Positions 44,711 through 51,889 of a stretch of DNA of 64,000 nt are shown one piece after another (within the stretch, counting starts at the first letter, position 1; each line of letters begins with the position of its first letter). The stretch is from Bradyrhizobium canariense (lineage in GTDB: Bacteria; Pseudomonadota; Alphaproteobacteria; Rhizobiales; Xanthobacteraceae), in assembly GCF_019402665.1 (NCBI RefSeq), contig NZ_VSST01000081.1:1-64000 (forward strand), given 5' to 3'. The translations under genes and the position numbers were made by a program. The notes under the pieces were generated by a model. The model made no database searches. It worked only from the letters and a program-made list of their open reading frames with translations, and had not been told where the DNA came from.

Positions 44711-45205
44711 ATGCGCCTTCCCGACTCCGTCACGGGATCGTTTCTCGTCGTGCTCGGCACAGCAGCCGCCTATGGCGGCTGGCTGCTGCCGCCGGTGCCC
44801 GGGCAGCCGGTCGGCCCCAACGTATTTCCGCTCGTGATCGGCATTGGGCTGGCGCTGTGCGGGCTCGCGATCGTGTTCGGGATCGGCCACACCTTCGAGG
44901 ACGCGGAAGAGCTGATCCCGCTCGAGGATGGCCAGCTAGCGGCTGCCCCGCCGCCGCAGGGAAAGTTGTACGGCCTGCGCGCGCTGCTGCCGCCGGCGCT
45001 GCTGCTGTTCTACGTGGTGGCGGCCGACCGGCTCGGCTTCATCATAACCGCGGCGATCATGGTCTACGTCACCTCGACCGCGTTGGGGGCGAAGTGGAAG
45101 CTGGCGCTGCCGCTCGCAGCGCTGTCGCCGTTCGCTATCCACCTGATCTTCGGCAAGCTGCTGCGCGTGCCGCTTCCCGCCGGCCTGTTGCCGACGCCTT
45201 GGTGA
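44711..45205 (+). CDS. tctB: TctB-type small membrane subunit
   Basis: A 164-aa membrane protein with four helices, as in TctB: VTGSFLVVLGTAAAYGGWLLPP, FPLVIGIGLALCGLAIVFGIG, LLPPALLLFYVVAADRLGFIIT, ALPLAALSPFAIHLIFGKLL, ending LPLPAGLLP-like residues. Small partner of TctA in the TTT transporter. Four bases separate it from tctA. Confidence 0.85.
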   Translation: MRLPDSVTGSFLVVLGTAAAYGGWLLPPVPGQPVGPNVFPLVIGIGLALCGLAIVFGIGHTFEDAEELIPLEDGQLAAAPPPQGKLYGLRALLPPALLLFYVVAADRLGFIITAAIMVYVTSTALGAKWKLALPLAALSPFAIHLIFGKLLRVPLPAGLLPTPW

Positions 45206-45209
45206 TCCC

Positions 45210-46724
45210 ATGCTGAAAACCCTGATTGAAGCGTTCGCACTGATCTCCACCTGGGAGGTCATCATCGCGATGTTCGCAGCCTCGGTGTACGGGCTCGTGA
45301 TCGGCTCGCTGCCGGGCTTGTCGGCGACGATGGCAACCGCCTTGCTCGTCCCCGTCACCTTCTATCTCTCGCCGATCGCGGCGATCGCGACCATCGTCGC
45401 CGCGTCCTCGATGGCGATCTTCTCCGGCGACATCCCCGGGGCGCTGCTGCGCATCCCCGGCACGCCAGCGTCCGCCGCCTATGCCGACGAGGCTTACGCC
45501 ATGACCCGCAAGGGACAGGCCGAGCTGGCGCTCGGGGCCGGCGTGTGGTTCTCGGCCGTCGGCGGCATCGCCGGCGTGCTGTCGCTGATGATCCTGGCGC
45601 CGCCGCTGGCCGAGATCGCGCTGTCGTTCTCGACCTTCGAGTATTTCTGGCTGGCGCTGCTCGGCCTGATGTGCGCGACGCTGGTGGCGCGCTCCTCGCC
45701 GGTGAAGGCGATCGCCGGCATGTTCCTCGGCCTGCTGGTCTCCTGCGTCGGCATCGAGAATCCCGGCGGCGTGCCGCGCTTCACCTTCGGCCTCACCGAT
45801 CTGTTCGGCGGCATCGAGCCGATCCCCGCGCTGGTCGGCGTATTCGCAGTGGCCCAGGTCATGCGCGCGATGCTGACTCCCGAGCCGCCGCCGCTGCCGC
45901 GGCGCAAATTCGGGAGCATCATGGCCGGCCAGTGGAAGCTGACCAAGAAATACCATTGGCAGATGACGCGCGGAAACATCGTCGGGATCATCATCGGCGT
46001 GCTGCCCGGGGCCGGCGCCGACATGGCCGCCTGGGTTTCCTATGCAATGTCGAAGCGCTTCTCCAAGGAACCGGAGAAATTCGGCACCGGCCATGTCGAA
46101 GGCCTGGTCGAGGCCGGCGCCAGCAACAATGCCAGCATCGCCTCGGGCTGGGTGCCGTCGCTGCTGTTCGGCATCCCCGGCGACACCATCGCCGCGATCG
46201 CGATCGGCGTGCTCTACATGAAGGGGCTGAACCCCGGGCCGACGCTGTTCACCGAGAAAGCGTCGAGCATGTACGCGATCTATCTGATGTTCATCATCGC
46301 GAACATCCTGATGATCCCGCTCGGCATCGCCATGATCCGGGTTGCCGCCTACATCCTGCTGGCACCGCGCTCCGCCATCATGCCGATCATCATGCTGTGC
46401 TGCGCGGTCGGCTCGTTCGCGATCGGCAACAACATGTTCGGCATCGTCACCGTCGCCGCCTTCGGCGTGATCGGCTATGTCATGGAAGCCAACGGCTATC
46501 CCGTCGCCGCGATGGTGCTCGGCATCGTCATGGGCACCATGGTCGAGCAGGCTTTTGTGACCTCGTTGATCAAGTCGGACGGCAGCATCCTGCCGTTTTT
46601 CGAGCGCCCCGTGGCCGCGATCCTCGCCGCCATGGCGATCGGGGCGCTGCTGTGGCCGGTGCTGGTCTGGGCGTGGCGCAAGGTGAAACCGGTACGGACC
46701 GGGGTGGCGGCGACATCCCGGTGA
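45210..46724 (+). CDS. tctA: TctA-type large membrane subunit
   Basis: A 504-aa permease with about twelve helices. The family signature GSLPGLSATMATALLVPVTF is at ~35-55, with a second related stretch IIGVLPGAGADMAAWVSYAMSK, and GIPGDTIAAIAIGVL. Moves a carboxylate across the inner membrane with TctB, supplied by TctC. Its stop is followed at once by a branched inverted repeat. Confidence 0.92.
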   Translation: MLKTLIEAFALISTWEVIIAMFAASVYGLVIGSLPGLSATMATALLVPVTFYLSPIAAIATIVAASSMAIFSGDIPGALLRIPGTPASAAYADEAYAMTRKGQAELALGAGVWFSAVGGIAGVLSLMILAPPLAEIALSFSTFEYFWLALLGLMCATLVARSSPVKAIAGMFLGLLVSCVGIENPGGVPRFTFGLTDLFGGIEPIPALVGVFAVAQVMRAMLTPEPPPLPRRKFGSIMAGQWKLTKKYHWQMTRGNIVGIIIGVLPGAGADMAAWVSYAMSKRFSKEPEKFGTGHVEGLVEAGASNNASIASGWVPSLLFGIPGDTIAAIAIGVLYMKGLNPGPTLFTEKASSMYAIYLMFIIANILMIPLGIAMIRVAAYILLAPRSAIMPIIMLCCAVGSFAIGNNMFGIVTVAAFGVIGYVMEANGYPVAAMVLGIVMGTMVEQAFVTSLIKSDGSILPFFERPVAAILAAMAIGALLWPVLVWAWRKVKPVRTGVAATSR

Positions 46725-46781
46725 TATCGGGCGGGCGGGCCCTCGCCTGCCCCACCGAGGGCTGAGCCGACCCGCCCGATA
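46725..46781. repeat. Branched inverted repeat after tctA
   Basis: Outer arms TATCGGGCGGG (46725-46735) and CCCGCCCGATA (46771-46781) are perfect 11-mers; inside, GCCCTCG / CGAGGGC (46739-46745, 46756-46762) forms a second stem. It starts one base after the tctA stop. No T-run follows, so it may be a stabilising hairpin or another palindromic repeat. Confidence 0.6.
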
Positions 46782-46817
46782 CTGGGACGGGCGGCTGCTC
46801 TGTGCTAACATCTGGTC

Positions 46818-47132
46818 ATGACCGAGGTCGCAGATATTCCAGTCCAGACACTCATAGGGAAGCTCAGGGAGCTCGCTCCCGATCTGAGAGCTGCCGGAAT
46901 CACGCACCTTTACTTGTTTGGATCGCGCGCGCGAGGCGACGCCCGCCCCGACAGCGATCTCGACGTCCTGGTCGAGACGACCTCGCGTGAGGAAGCGCCA
47001 CGGTTCGATTACTTTAAGGTCCTGCACTTGATCGAAGACCATCTTGGCCTTCAGGCCCAGATATCGATGCGGGACCTGCTGAAGCCGCGCATCGCCGAAC
47101 GCATCGCAGATGATCTGATCGAGGTCTTCTGA
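46818..47132 (+). CDS. mntA: MNT-type nucleotidyltransferase antitoxin
   Basis: A 104-aa minimal nucleotidyltransferase. The pol-beta motif is complete: LFGSRARGDARPDSDLDVLVE gives GSRARG plus the DxD pair. In HepT-MntA systems this protein AMPylates and silences the HEPN toxin encoded next to it. The partner gene starts directly after its stop codon. The pair sits between tctA and meaB, unrelated in function to both, so likely an acquired two-gene island. Confidence 0.85.
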   Translation: MTEVADIPVQTLIGKLRELAPDLRAAGITHLYLFGSRARGDARPDSDLDVLVETTSREEAPRFDYFKVLHLIEDHLGLQAQISMRDLLKPRIAERIADDLIEVF

Positions 47133-47477
47133 ATGCCGCCGACCGTGGAAGACCGACTGCGAGATATCCTGGAAGCCATCACCGACATCGAAAGTGTCGT
47201 GAAGGGGTCCACATTTGAGCAATTCGTCTCTGAAAAAACCGCTCGCCTGGCAATCGAACGTCTTCTCGAGATCGTATGTGAGGCTTCGAGATCCATTCCA
47301 GATGACGTAAAGCGAGCCGAGCCAGGGATCGACTGGCGCAAAATGATCGATTTCGGAAATCTGCTGCGCCACGCCTACCATATGACGAAAGCCGAGATCG
47401 TTTGGGACATTATCCAAATCCATCTTCCACCGCTAAAATCCTGTGCTGAGGGACACATTCGCGGGTCGGGTCGGTAG
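47133..47477 (+). CDS. hepT: HepT-like DUF86 HEPN protein
   Basis: A 114-aa DUF86 (HEPN) helical protein, the presumed RNase toxin partner of MntA. The family core is seen in ARLAIERLLEIVCEASRSIP and the C-terminal motif region FGNLLRHAYHMTKAEIVWDII. The HEPN Rx4-6H motif is altered: the usual first Arg is Gly in the FGN position, as in a GNxLRHxY sub-group. The Tyr after the His, which is AMPylated in HepT, is kept. Zero-base spacing from mntA shows co-translation. Confidence 0.8.
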   Translation: MPPTVEDRLRDILEAITDIESVVKGSTFEQFVSEKTARLAIERLLEIVCEASRSIPDDVKRAEPGIDWRKMIDFGNLLRHAYHMTKAEIVWDIIQIHLPPLKSCAEGHIRGSGR

Positions 47478-47498
47478 CGGCCGGACGCGAAGACAATC

Positions 47499-48485
47499 AT
47501 GACCAGTAGCAAATCCATCGACATCAAATCCCTCGCCCATGACCTCCGCGCCGGCAGCCGCGCGGCGCTGGCGCGGGCCATCACGCTGGTCGAGAGCCGG
47601 CGCAGCGACCATCAGGCGCTGGCGCGCGAGCTGGTGCAGATGCTCTTGCCCGATACCGGCAGGGCAGTGCGCGTCGGTATCACCGGCTCGCCCGGCGTCG
47701 GCAAATCCACCACCATCGACGCGCTCGGAACGCATCTCATCGAGCAAGGCCACAAGGTCGCGGTGCTCGCGGTCGATCCGTCCTCGGCGCGTAGCGGCGG
47801 CTCGATCCTCGGCGACAAGACGCGGATGGCCCGGCTCGCGGCCTCTGACGACGCCTTCATCCGCCCCTCGCCGTCCTCCGGCACGCTCGGCGGCGTCGCG
47901 GCCAAGACACGCGAGGCGATGCTGCTGTGCGAGGCGGCCGGCTTCGACGTCGTGCTGGTCGAGACCGTCGGCATCGGCCAGTCCGAAACCGCGGTCTGCG
48001 ACATGACCGATTTCTTCCTGGCCCTGATGCTGCCGGGCGGCGGCGACGAATTGCAGGGCATCAAGAAGGGCCTGGTCGAGCTCGCCGACATGATCGCGAT
48101 CAACAAGGCCGACGGCGACAATCTCAAGCGCGCCAACATCACTGCCGCCGATTATCGCGGCGCGCTGCATATCCTGACGCCGCGCTCCGAGCACTGGCAT
48201 CCGCCGGTCGAGACCTATTCGGCGCTGACTGGTGACGGTATCGCGAAGATCTGGCAGAAAGTCCTCGATCACCGCAAGGCGATGATTGCATCCGGCGACT
48301 TCGCCGCACGGCGGCGCGAGCAGCAGGTGAAATGGATGTGGTCGATGCTGGAGCAGCGCATGCTGGCGCGGTTGCGCAGCGAGGCGTCGGTGCGGACCAA
48401 GGTCCGGAAGATCGAGACTGAGGTCGCCGACGGCCATCTCACGCCGGCGCTCGCCGCCGAAAAGATCCTGGAGTTGCTGCAATGA
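47499..48485 (+). CDS. meaB: MeaB/ArgK-type G-protein chaperone of methylmalonyl-CoA mutase
   Basis: A 328-aa SIMIBI-class GTPase. Walker A GSPGVGKST at 63-71, then AVDPSSARSGGSILGDKTRM, VLVETVGIGQSE (switch/Walker B) and the G4 motif NKADG. MeaB protects and loads cobalamin onto methylmalonyl-CoA mutase. It follows the mntA-hepT pair and overlaps the pcp gene by four bases. mutA/mutB lie upstream, separated by the tct genes. Confidence 0.93.
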   Translation: MTSSKSIDIKSLAHDLRAGSRAALARAITLVESRRSDHQALARELVQMLLPDTGRAVRVGITGSPGVGKSTTIDALGTHLIEQGHKVAVLAVDPSSARSGGSILGDKTRMARLAASDDAFIRPSPSSGTLGGVAAKTREAMLLCEAAGFDVVLVETVGIGQSETAVCDMTDFFLALMLPGGGDELQGIKKGLVELADMIAINKADGDNLKRANITAADYRGALHILTPRSEHWHPPVETYSALTGDGIAKIWQKVLDHRKAMIASGDFAARRREQQVKWMWSMLEQRMLARLRSEASVRTKVRKIETEVADGHLTPALAAEKILELLQ

Positions 48486-49138
48486 GCGACAAGCTCCGCA
48501 TTCTCCTCACCGGCTTCGGCCCGTTTCCCGGCGCGCCCTACAATCCGACCCAGCCGCTGGTCGCCCGGCTGGCGCAATTGCGCCGTCCCGCACTCGACGA
48601 TGCCGCGATCTCCAGCCACATCTTCCCGGTCACCTATGCCGCGGTGGACCGGCAATTGCCGGAGGTGCTTGCGAAAGAGAAGCCCGATGCGCTGCTGATG
48701 TTCGGCCTCGCCGCACGCACGCCCTATCTGCGCATCGAGAGCCGCGCGCGCAACGCCGTCACCATGCTCTGGCCTGATGCCGCCAAGACCCGCTCGAGCA
48801 AGCGCGGCATCGCCGGCAATGCGGACGCGATGATTTTCGGCCCGCACACCGCAAGGCTGCTGCGCGCCGCCCGCCTCACCGGCATCGACGCGCGCCCCTC
48901 GCGCGACGCCGGCGCCTATCTCTGCAATTACCTGAGCTGGCGCGCGATCGAAAACGTCAGGGCCGGCGGGCCAAAGCTCGCCGCGTTCATCCATATTCCC
49001 CTGCTCGCGCGCAGTGGCGCCGTGCGCCGCAAGGGCGCGCCGCGGATCACGCTCGAGGAACTGGTGGACGCCGGGGAAGCGATGCTGATGGAGATGGTGC
49101 AGTTGGCACGGAAGGGGCGCAACACACCGACTTCGTAG
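48482..49138 (+). CDS. pcp: Pyroglutamyl peptidase I (C15 family)
   Basis: A 218-aa cysteine peptidase of family C15. The catalytic triad is complete: Glu86 in PYLRIESRARN, Cys148 in GAYLCNYLSWRA, His171 in AFIHIPLL; the N-terminal ILLTGFGPFPGAPYNPTQ is the family start. Removes N-terminal pyroglutamate from peptides. ATGA overlap with meaB. Its TAG stop codon is contained in the left end of the family A palindromic repeat, so the repeat's arrival may have set the C-terminus. Confidence 0.9.
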   Translation: MSDKLRILLTGFGPFPGAPYNPTQPLVARLAQLRRPALDDAAISSHIFPVTYAAVDRQLPEVLAKEKPDALLMFGLAARTPYLRIESRARNAVTMLWPDAAKTRSSKRGIAGNADAMIFGPHTARLLRAARLTGIDARPSRDAGAYLCNYLSWRAIENVRAGGPKLAAFIHIPLLARSGAVRRKGAPRITLEELVDAGEAMLMEMVQLARKGRNTPTS

Positions 49139-49228
49139 GGTGGGCAAAGGCGCGCTTGCGCCGTGCCCACCAACTTGTTCCGATCTGCCGCTGAATGGTG
49201 GGCACGCTTTCGCTTTGCCCACCCTACG
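49134..49228. repeat. Dispersed palindromic repeat (family A), copy 2
   Basis: Same element as at 30199-30292 but in the opposite orientation: ends CGTAGGGTGGGCAAAG and CTTTGCCCACCCTACG with inner GTGCCCACCA / TGGTGGGCAC arms; the central ~20 bases differ. The left end includes the pcp stop codon. Confidence 0.75.
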
Positions 49229-49338
49229 GACCGTCTCTCCGGTAAACATTTAACCCTACCGCGAACAATCCTCACGCAACCAGCGGCCCTGCGCTACCTA
49301 ACCGCTGCGGACCCCCGCGTCCGCCGGAGGACGCATCC

Positions 49339-50709
49339 ATGGACCTCAATCGCCGCAATCTCATCGGAGCTTCGACCGCAGGCATCGCCGGCGCGCTCGC
49401 GATATCGGCCGACGCCGCGCGTGCGGCGCCGCTGACGTCGCTGCTCGGCCGCGACGCCACGCAATATGGCGTGCGACCCGGTAGCAGCGAGGATCAGACC
49501 CGCGCGCTCCAGCGTGCGATCGACGAGGCCGCGCGCGCGCAGATGCCGCTGGCGCTGCCACCCGGCATCTACCACACCGGACTGCTGCGCTTGCCAAATG
49601 GCGCGCAACTGATCGGCGTGCGCGGCGCGACCAAATTCGTCTTCACCGGCGGAGCCTCGGCGATCCAGAGCGACGGCTCCGATGCAATCGGCCTTTCCGG
49701 CATCACCTTCGACGGCGGCGGCATTCCGCTGCCGACGCGGCGCGGGCTGATCCAGATCCTCGGCGGACGCGACGTCCGCATCACCGGTTGCGAGATCACG
49801 GGGTCCGGCGGCAGCGGTATCTGGCTCGAGCAGGTCTCCGGCGACATCTCGGGCAACATCTTTACCAACATCGCGGTGACGGCGGTGGTGTCGTTCGACG
49901 CCAGGGGACTCAGCGTCTCCCACAACACCATCACCGGCACCAACGACAACGGCATCGAGATCCTGCGCGCGGCTATCGGCGATGACGGCACGCTAGTCAC
50001 TGATAACCGCATCGAGGACATCAAGGCCGGCCCCGGCGGCTCCGGCCAGTACGGCAACGCCATCAACGCGTTCCGCGCCGGCAACGTCATCGTGCGCGGC
50101 AATCGCATCAAGAACTGCGATTACTCCGCCGTGCGCGGCAACTCGGCCTCGAACATCCACATCACCGGCAACAGCGTCAGCGACGTGCGCGAGGTCGCGC
50201 TGTATTCGGAGTTCGCGTTCGAGGCCGCGGTGATCGCCAATAATATTGTGGACGGCGCCGCCGTCGGCGTCTCCGTCTGCAATTTCAACGAAGGCGGCCG
50301 CATCGCCGTGGTCCAGGGCAACATCATCCGCAATCTGATCCCGAAGCGGCCGATCGGCACCGCACCGGATGACGATGCCGGCATCGGCATCTACATCGAG
50401 GCGGATTCATCGGTCATCGGCAACGTCATCGAGAATGCGCCGTCCTACGGCATCGTCGCCGGCTGGGGCAAATATCTCCGCGACGTCGCGATCACGGGCA
50501 ACGTGATCCGCAAGGCACTGGCCGGCGTCGGGGTGTCCGTCGTGCCCGGCGCAGGCACCGCGCTCGTCAACAACAACATGATCTCGGAAACCCCGCGTGG
50601 CGCCGTGGTCGGGCTCGATCACGCGCGCGCCGTGACGTCCGATCTGTCGGTGGACGGCGCCCAGCGCTTTGCGCAATTGATGGTCGGCGGGAATGCGGTG
50701 CGGCGGTAG
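49339..50709 (+). CDS. Tat-exported beta-helix protein (TIGR03808)
   Basis: A 456-aa protein matching TIGR03808 (twin-arginine translocated repeat protein). The start MDLNRRNLIGASTAGIAGAL holds the RR motif and hydrophobic region. The rest is a right-handed parallel beta-helix: many ~22-residue turns of the type ITGNVIxxA, NRIEDIKAG and HITGNSVSDV with Asn ladders. Similar folds bind or cleave polysaccharides, but no catalytic residues can be named. Good Shine-Dalgarno (CGGAGGA). The convergent neighbour is its usual companion TIGR03809. Confidence 0.85.
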   Translation: MDLNRRNLIGASTAGIAGALAISADAARAAPLTSLLGRDATQYGVRPGSSEDQTRALQRAIDEAARAQMPLALPPGIYHTGLLRLPNGAQLIGVRGATKFVFTGGASAIQSDGSDAIGLSGITFDGGGIPLPTRRGLIQILGGRDVRITGCEITGSGGSGIWLEQVSGDISGNIFTNIAVTAVVSFDARGLSVSHNTITGTNDNGIEILRAAIGDDGTLVTDNRIEDIKAGPGGSGQYGNAINAFRAGNVIVRGNRIKNCDYSAVRGNSASNIHITGNSVSDVREVALYSEFAFEAAVIANNIVDGAAVGVSVCNFNEGGRIAVVQGNIIRNLIPKRPIGTAPDDDAGIGIYIEADSSVIGNVIENAPSYGIVAGWGKYLRDVAITGNVIRKALAGVGVSVVPGAGTALVNNNMISETPRGAVVGLDHARAVTSDLSVDGAQRFAQLMVGGNAVRR

Positions 50710-50739
50710 CTGCCGTTCCTCGCCTCTGGCTTCCGAAAG

Positions 50740-51411
50740 CTAGAACGCGTTCCGCAGCAGCGGGTACTTGGCTTCGAGGCCGTCGAGGTTAAAGGTGAAC
50801 TCAACCAAGCGCTCGGGGGCTGCGACAATTTCGGCTGCCGGCGGAGAGAACTGCGGCAGAAGCGCTGCCATCGCAGCCAGCGCCTTGGGCGCTGCCGTCG
50901 CGGCCGGCACCTTGGGCCCCGTCATCGCGACGGGCGCGGTGGGCGGCGCCATGGCAGCCGGCACTCTGAGCGGTGCCATCGGGGCAGGCGCGGCGACCTG
51001 CGCGGCCGTGGCTTCGGAGATTTCGGCGAGAACGCCCGGCTTCGGATCAAGCCTGACCGGCACGGCGCTCTCCGGGGCGATGTGCACGGCCTTCGGTTGC
51101 ACGGTCTGCGCCTGCTGCTCGCGCGGAAACATGCGGGGCATCGTCGCCGGCGACCAGCCGAATGCGGGCGACACGCTCGCGGCCGCCGTGGCGACGTCGG
51201 CGCCGGTGGCAAGCGCGCGCCAGGTCTGGACGGCGAGCTTGGCTTCCTGGATGTTTTCGAGAAATGCGATCTCGGAGTGATAGCGGCGCCAGCGTCCGGT
51301 CTCGAACATCTCGGAGAGATGCACCAGCCGCTGCTCGGCGAGAGCGCACCAGCGTGCCGCAACGTCGCGGCCAATAGCCACGTCGCGAATAGCCTCTTGG
51401 CGATGTGTCAT
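50740..51411 (-). CDS. TIGR03809-type hypothetical protein
   Basis: A 223-aa protein matching TIGR03809, a family found beside TIGR03808 in Bradyrhizobium. The conserved N-terminal ~65 residues (RWCALAEQRLVHLSEMFETG, RYHSEIAFLENIQEAKLAVQTWRAL) are helical and soluble, then comes a Pro/Ala-rich disordered segment with repeated APMAPL/VPAAMAPP units, then a short C-terminal tail ending LLRNAF. Function unknown. Convergent with TIGR03808, 30 bases between stops. Confidence 0.75.
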   Translation of the reverse strand: MTHRQEAIRDVAIGRDVAARWCALAEQRLVHLSEMFETGRWRRYHSEIAFLENIQEAKLAVQTWRALATGADVATAAASVSPAFGWSPATMPRMFPREQQAQTVQPKAVHIAPESAVPVRLDPKPGVLAEISEATAAQVAAPAPMAPLRVPAAMAPPTAPVAMTGPKVPAATAAPKALAAMAALLPQFSPPAAEIVAAPERLVEFTFNLDGLEAKYPLLRNAF

Positions 51412-51689
51412 AAATCAGCCCGTCAGGAGAAAATACGGACGCGACGCAACGCACACGAATCAATTTAGACGCGACGTGAATATTTTGTGGAAAAGTTTTG
51501 ACTTGTCCAGCAACGACGATGTTTTCGTCGCCAAACTCCGTAGTCGTGCGGAGATTCAAGGCGTTTTGGAGTCAAGCTTCGCACAAGCATAGCGCGCTTG
51601 CGGCGTGCCGGCGGAGCGGTGGCGATGGGTGAACCACGATCTCCAACCGGAAGCTGATCTCGCGCAGGGCTTCGAGGAATGGGACGTCC

Positions 51690-51729
51690 AAAAAGAAAAG
51701 ACCCGTCCGGGGGGACAACCGGACGGGTC
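51690..51729 (-). terminator. Strong rho-independent terminator
   Basis: On the minus strand: GACCCGTCCGG / CCGGACGGGTC, a perfect 11-base stem with an eight-base loop, followed by TTTTCTTTTT. It lies 160 bases beyond the subtilase stop codon and would end the ECF-antisigma-subtilase transcript or a small RNA in the gap. Confidence 0.85.
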
Positions 51730-51805
51730 GAGCCATATGGGCGCTTGGGGTGGATGGGCGCTCGCGCCTAATATGACTTATGGGGAGGGATAACCGCTCC
51801 CACAT
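51730..51805 (-). ncRNA. Possible small RNA ahead of the terminator
   Basis: The minus-strand sequence leading into the terminator carries TTATCCCTCCCC, an anti-Shine-Dalgarno-like C-rich stretch, and a small hairpin GGCG-CGAG-CGCC, then the long terminator stem. This layout fits a trans-acting sRNA of ~110 nt. No clear promoter is seen, and a processed 3' UTR of the subtilase mRNA is an equal alternative. Confidence 0.3.
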
Positions 51806-51889
51806 AATTTGGTCGTGGCAGCGGGCCGAACGTTCAATGCAGCGTTTGATTTTTCGACCTTCGCGCTGCGCGCAAAGTTGTCGCAGCCG

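Larger units (their letters stand above)
51412..51889. other. Intergenic region with minus-strand terminator and possible sRNA
   Basis: 478 bases between TIGR03809 and the subtilase gene. Its main feature is a strong minus-strand terminator at 51690-51729. The ~75 bases just upstream of it on the minus strand (51730-51805) contain CCCTCCCC and a small hairpin, as an sRNA would. The rest, 51412-51690, shows nothing. Confidence 0.5.

Noticed and set aside
45135..47423. A 762-codon minus-strand open frame opposite tctA, mntA and hepT
   Set aside because: Composition is His/Asp/Arg-rich, typical of the antisense frame of GC-rich coding DNA; the plus strand has recognisable TctA, MntA and HepT proteins.
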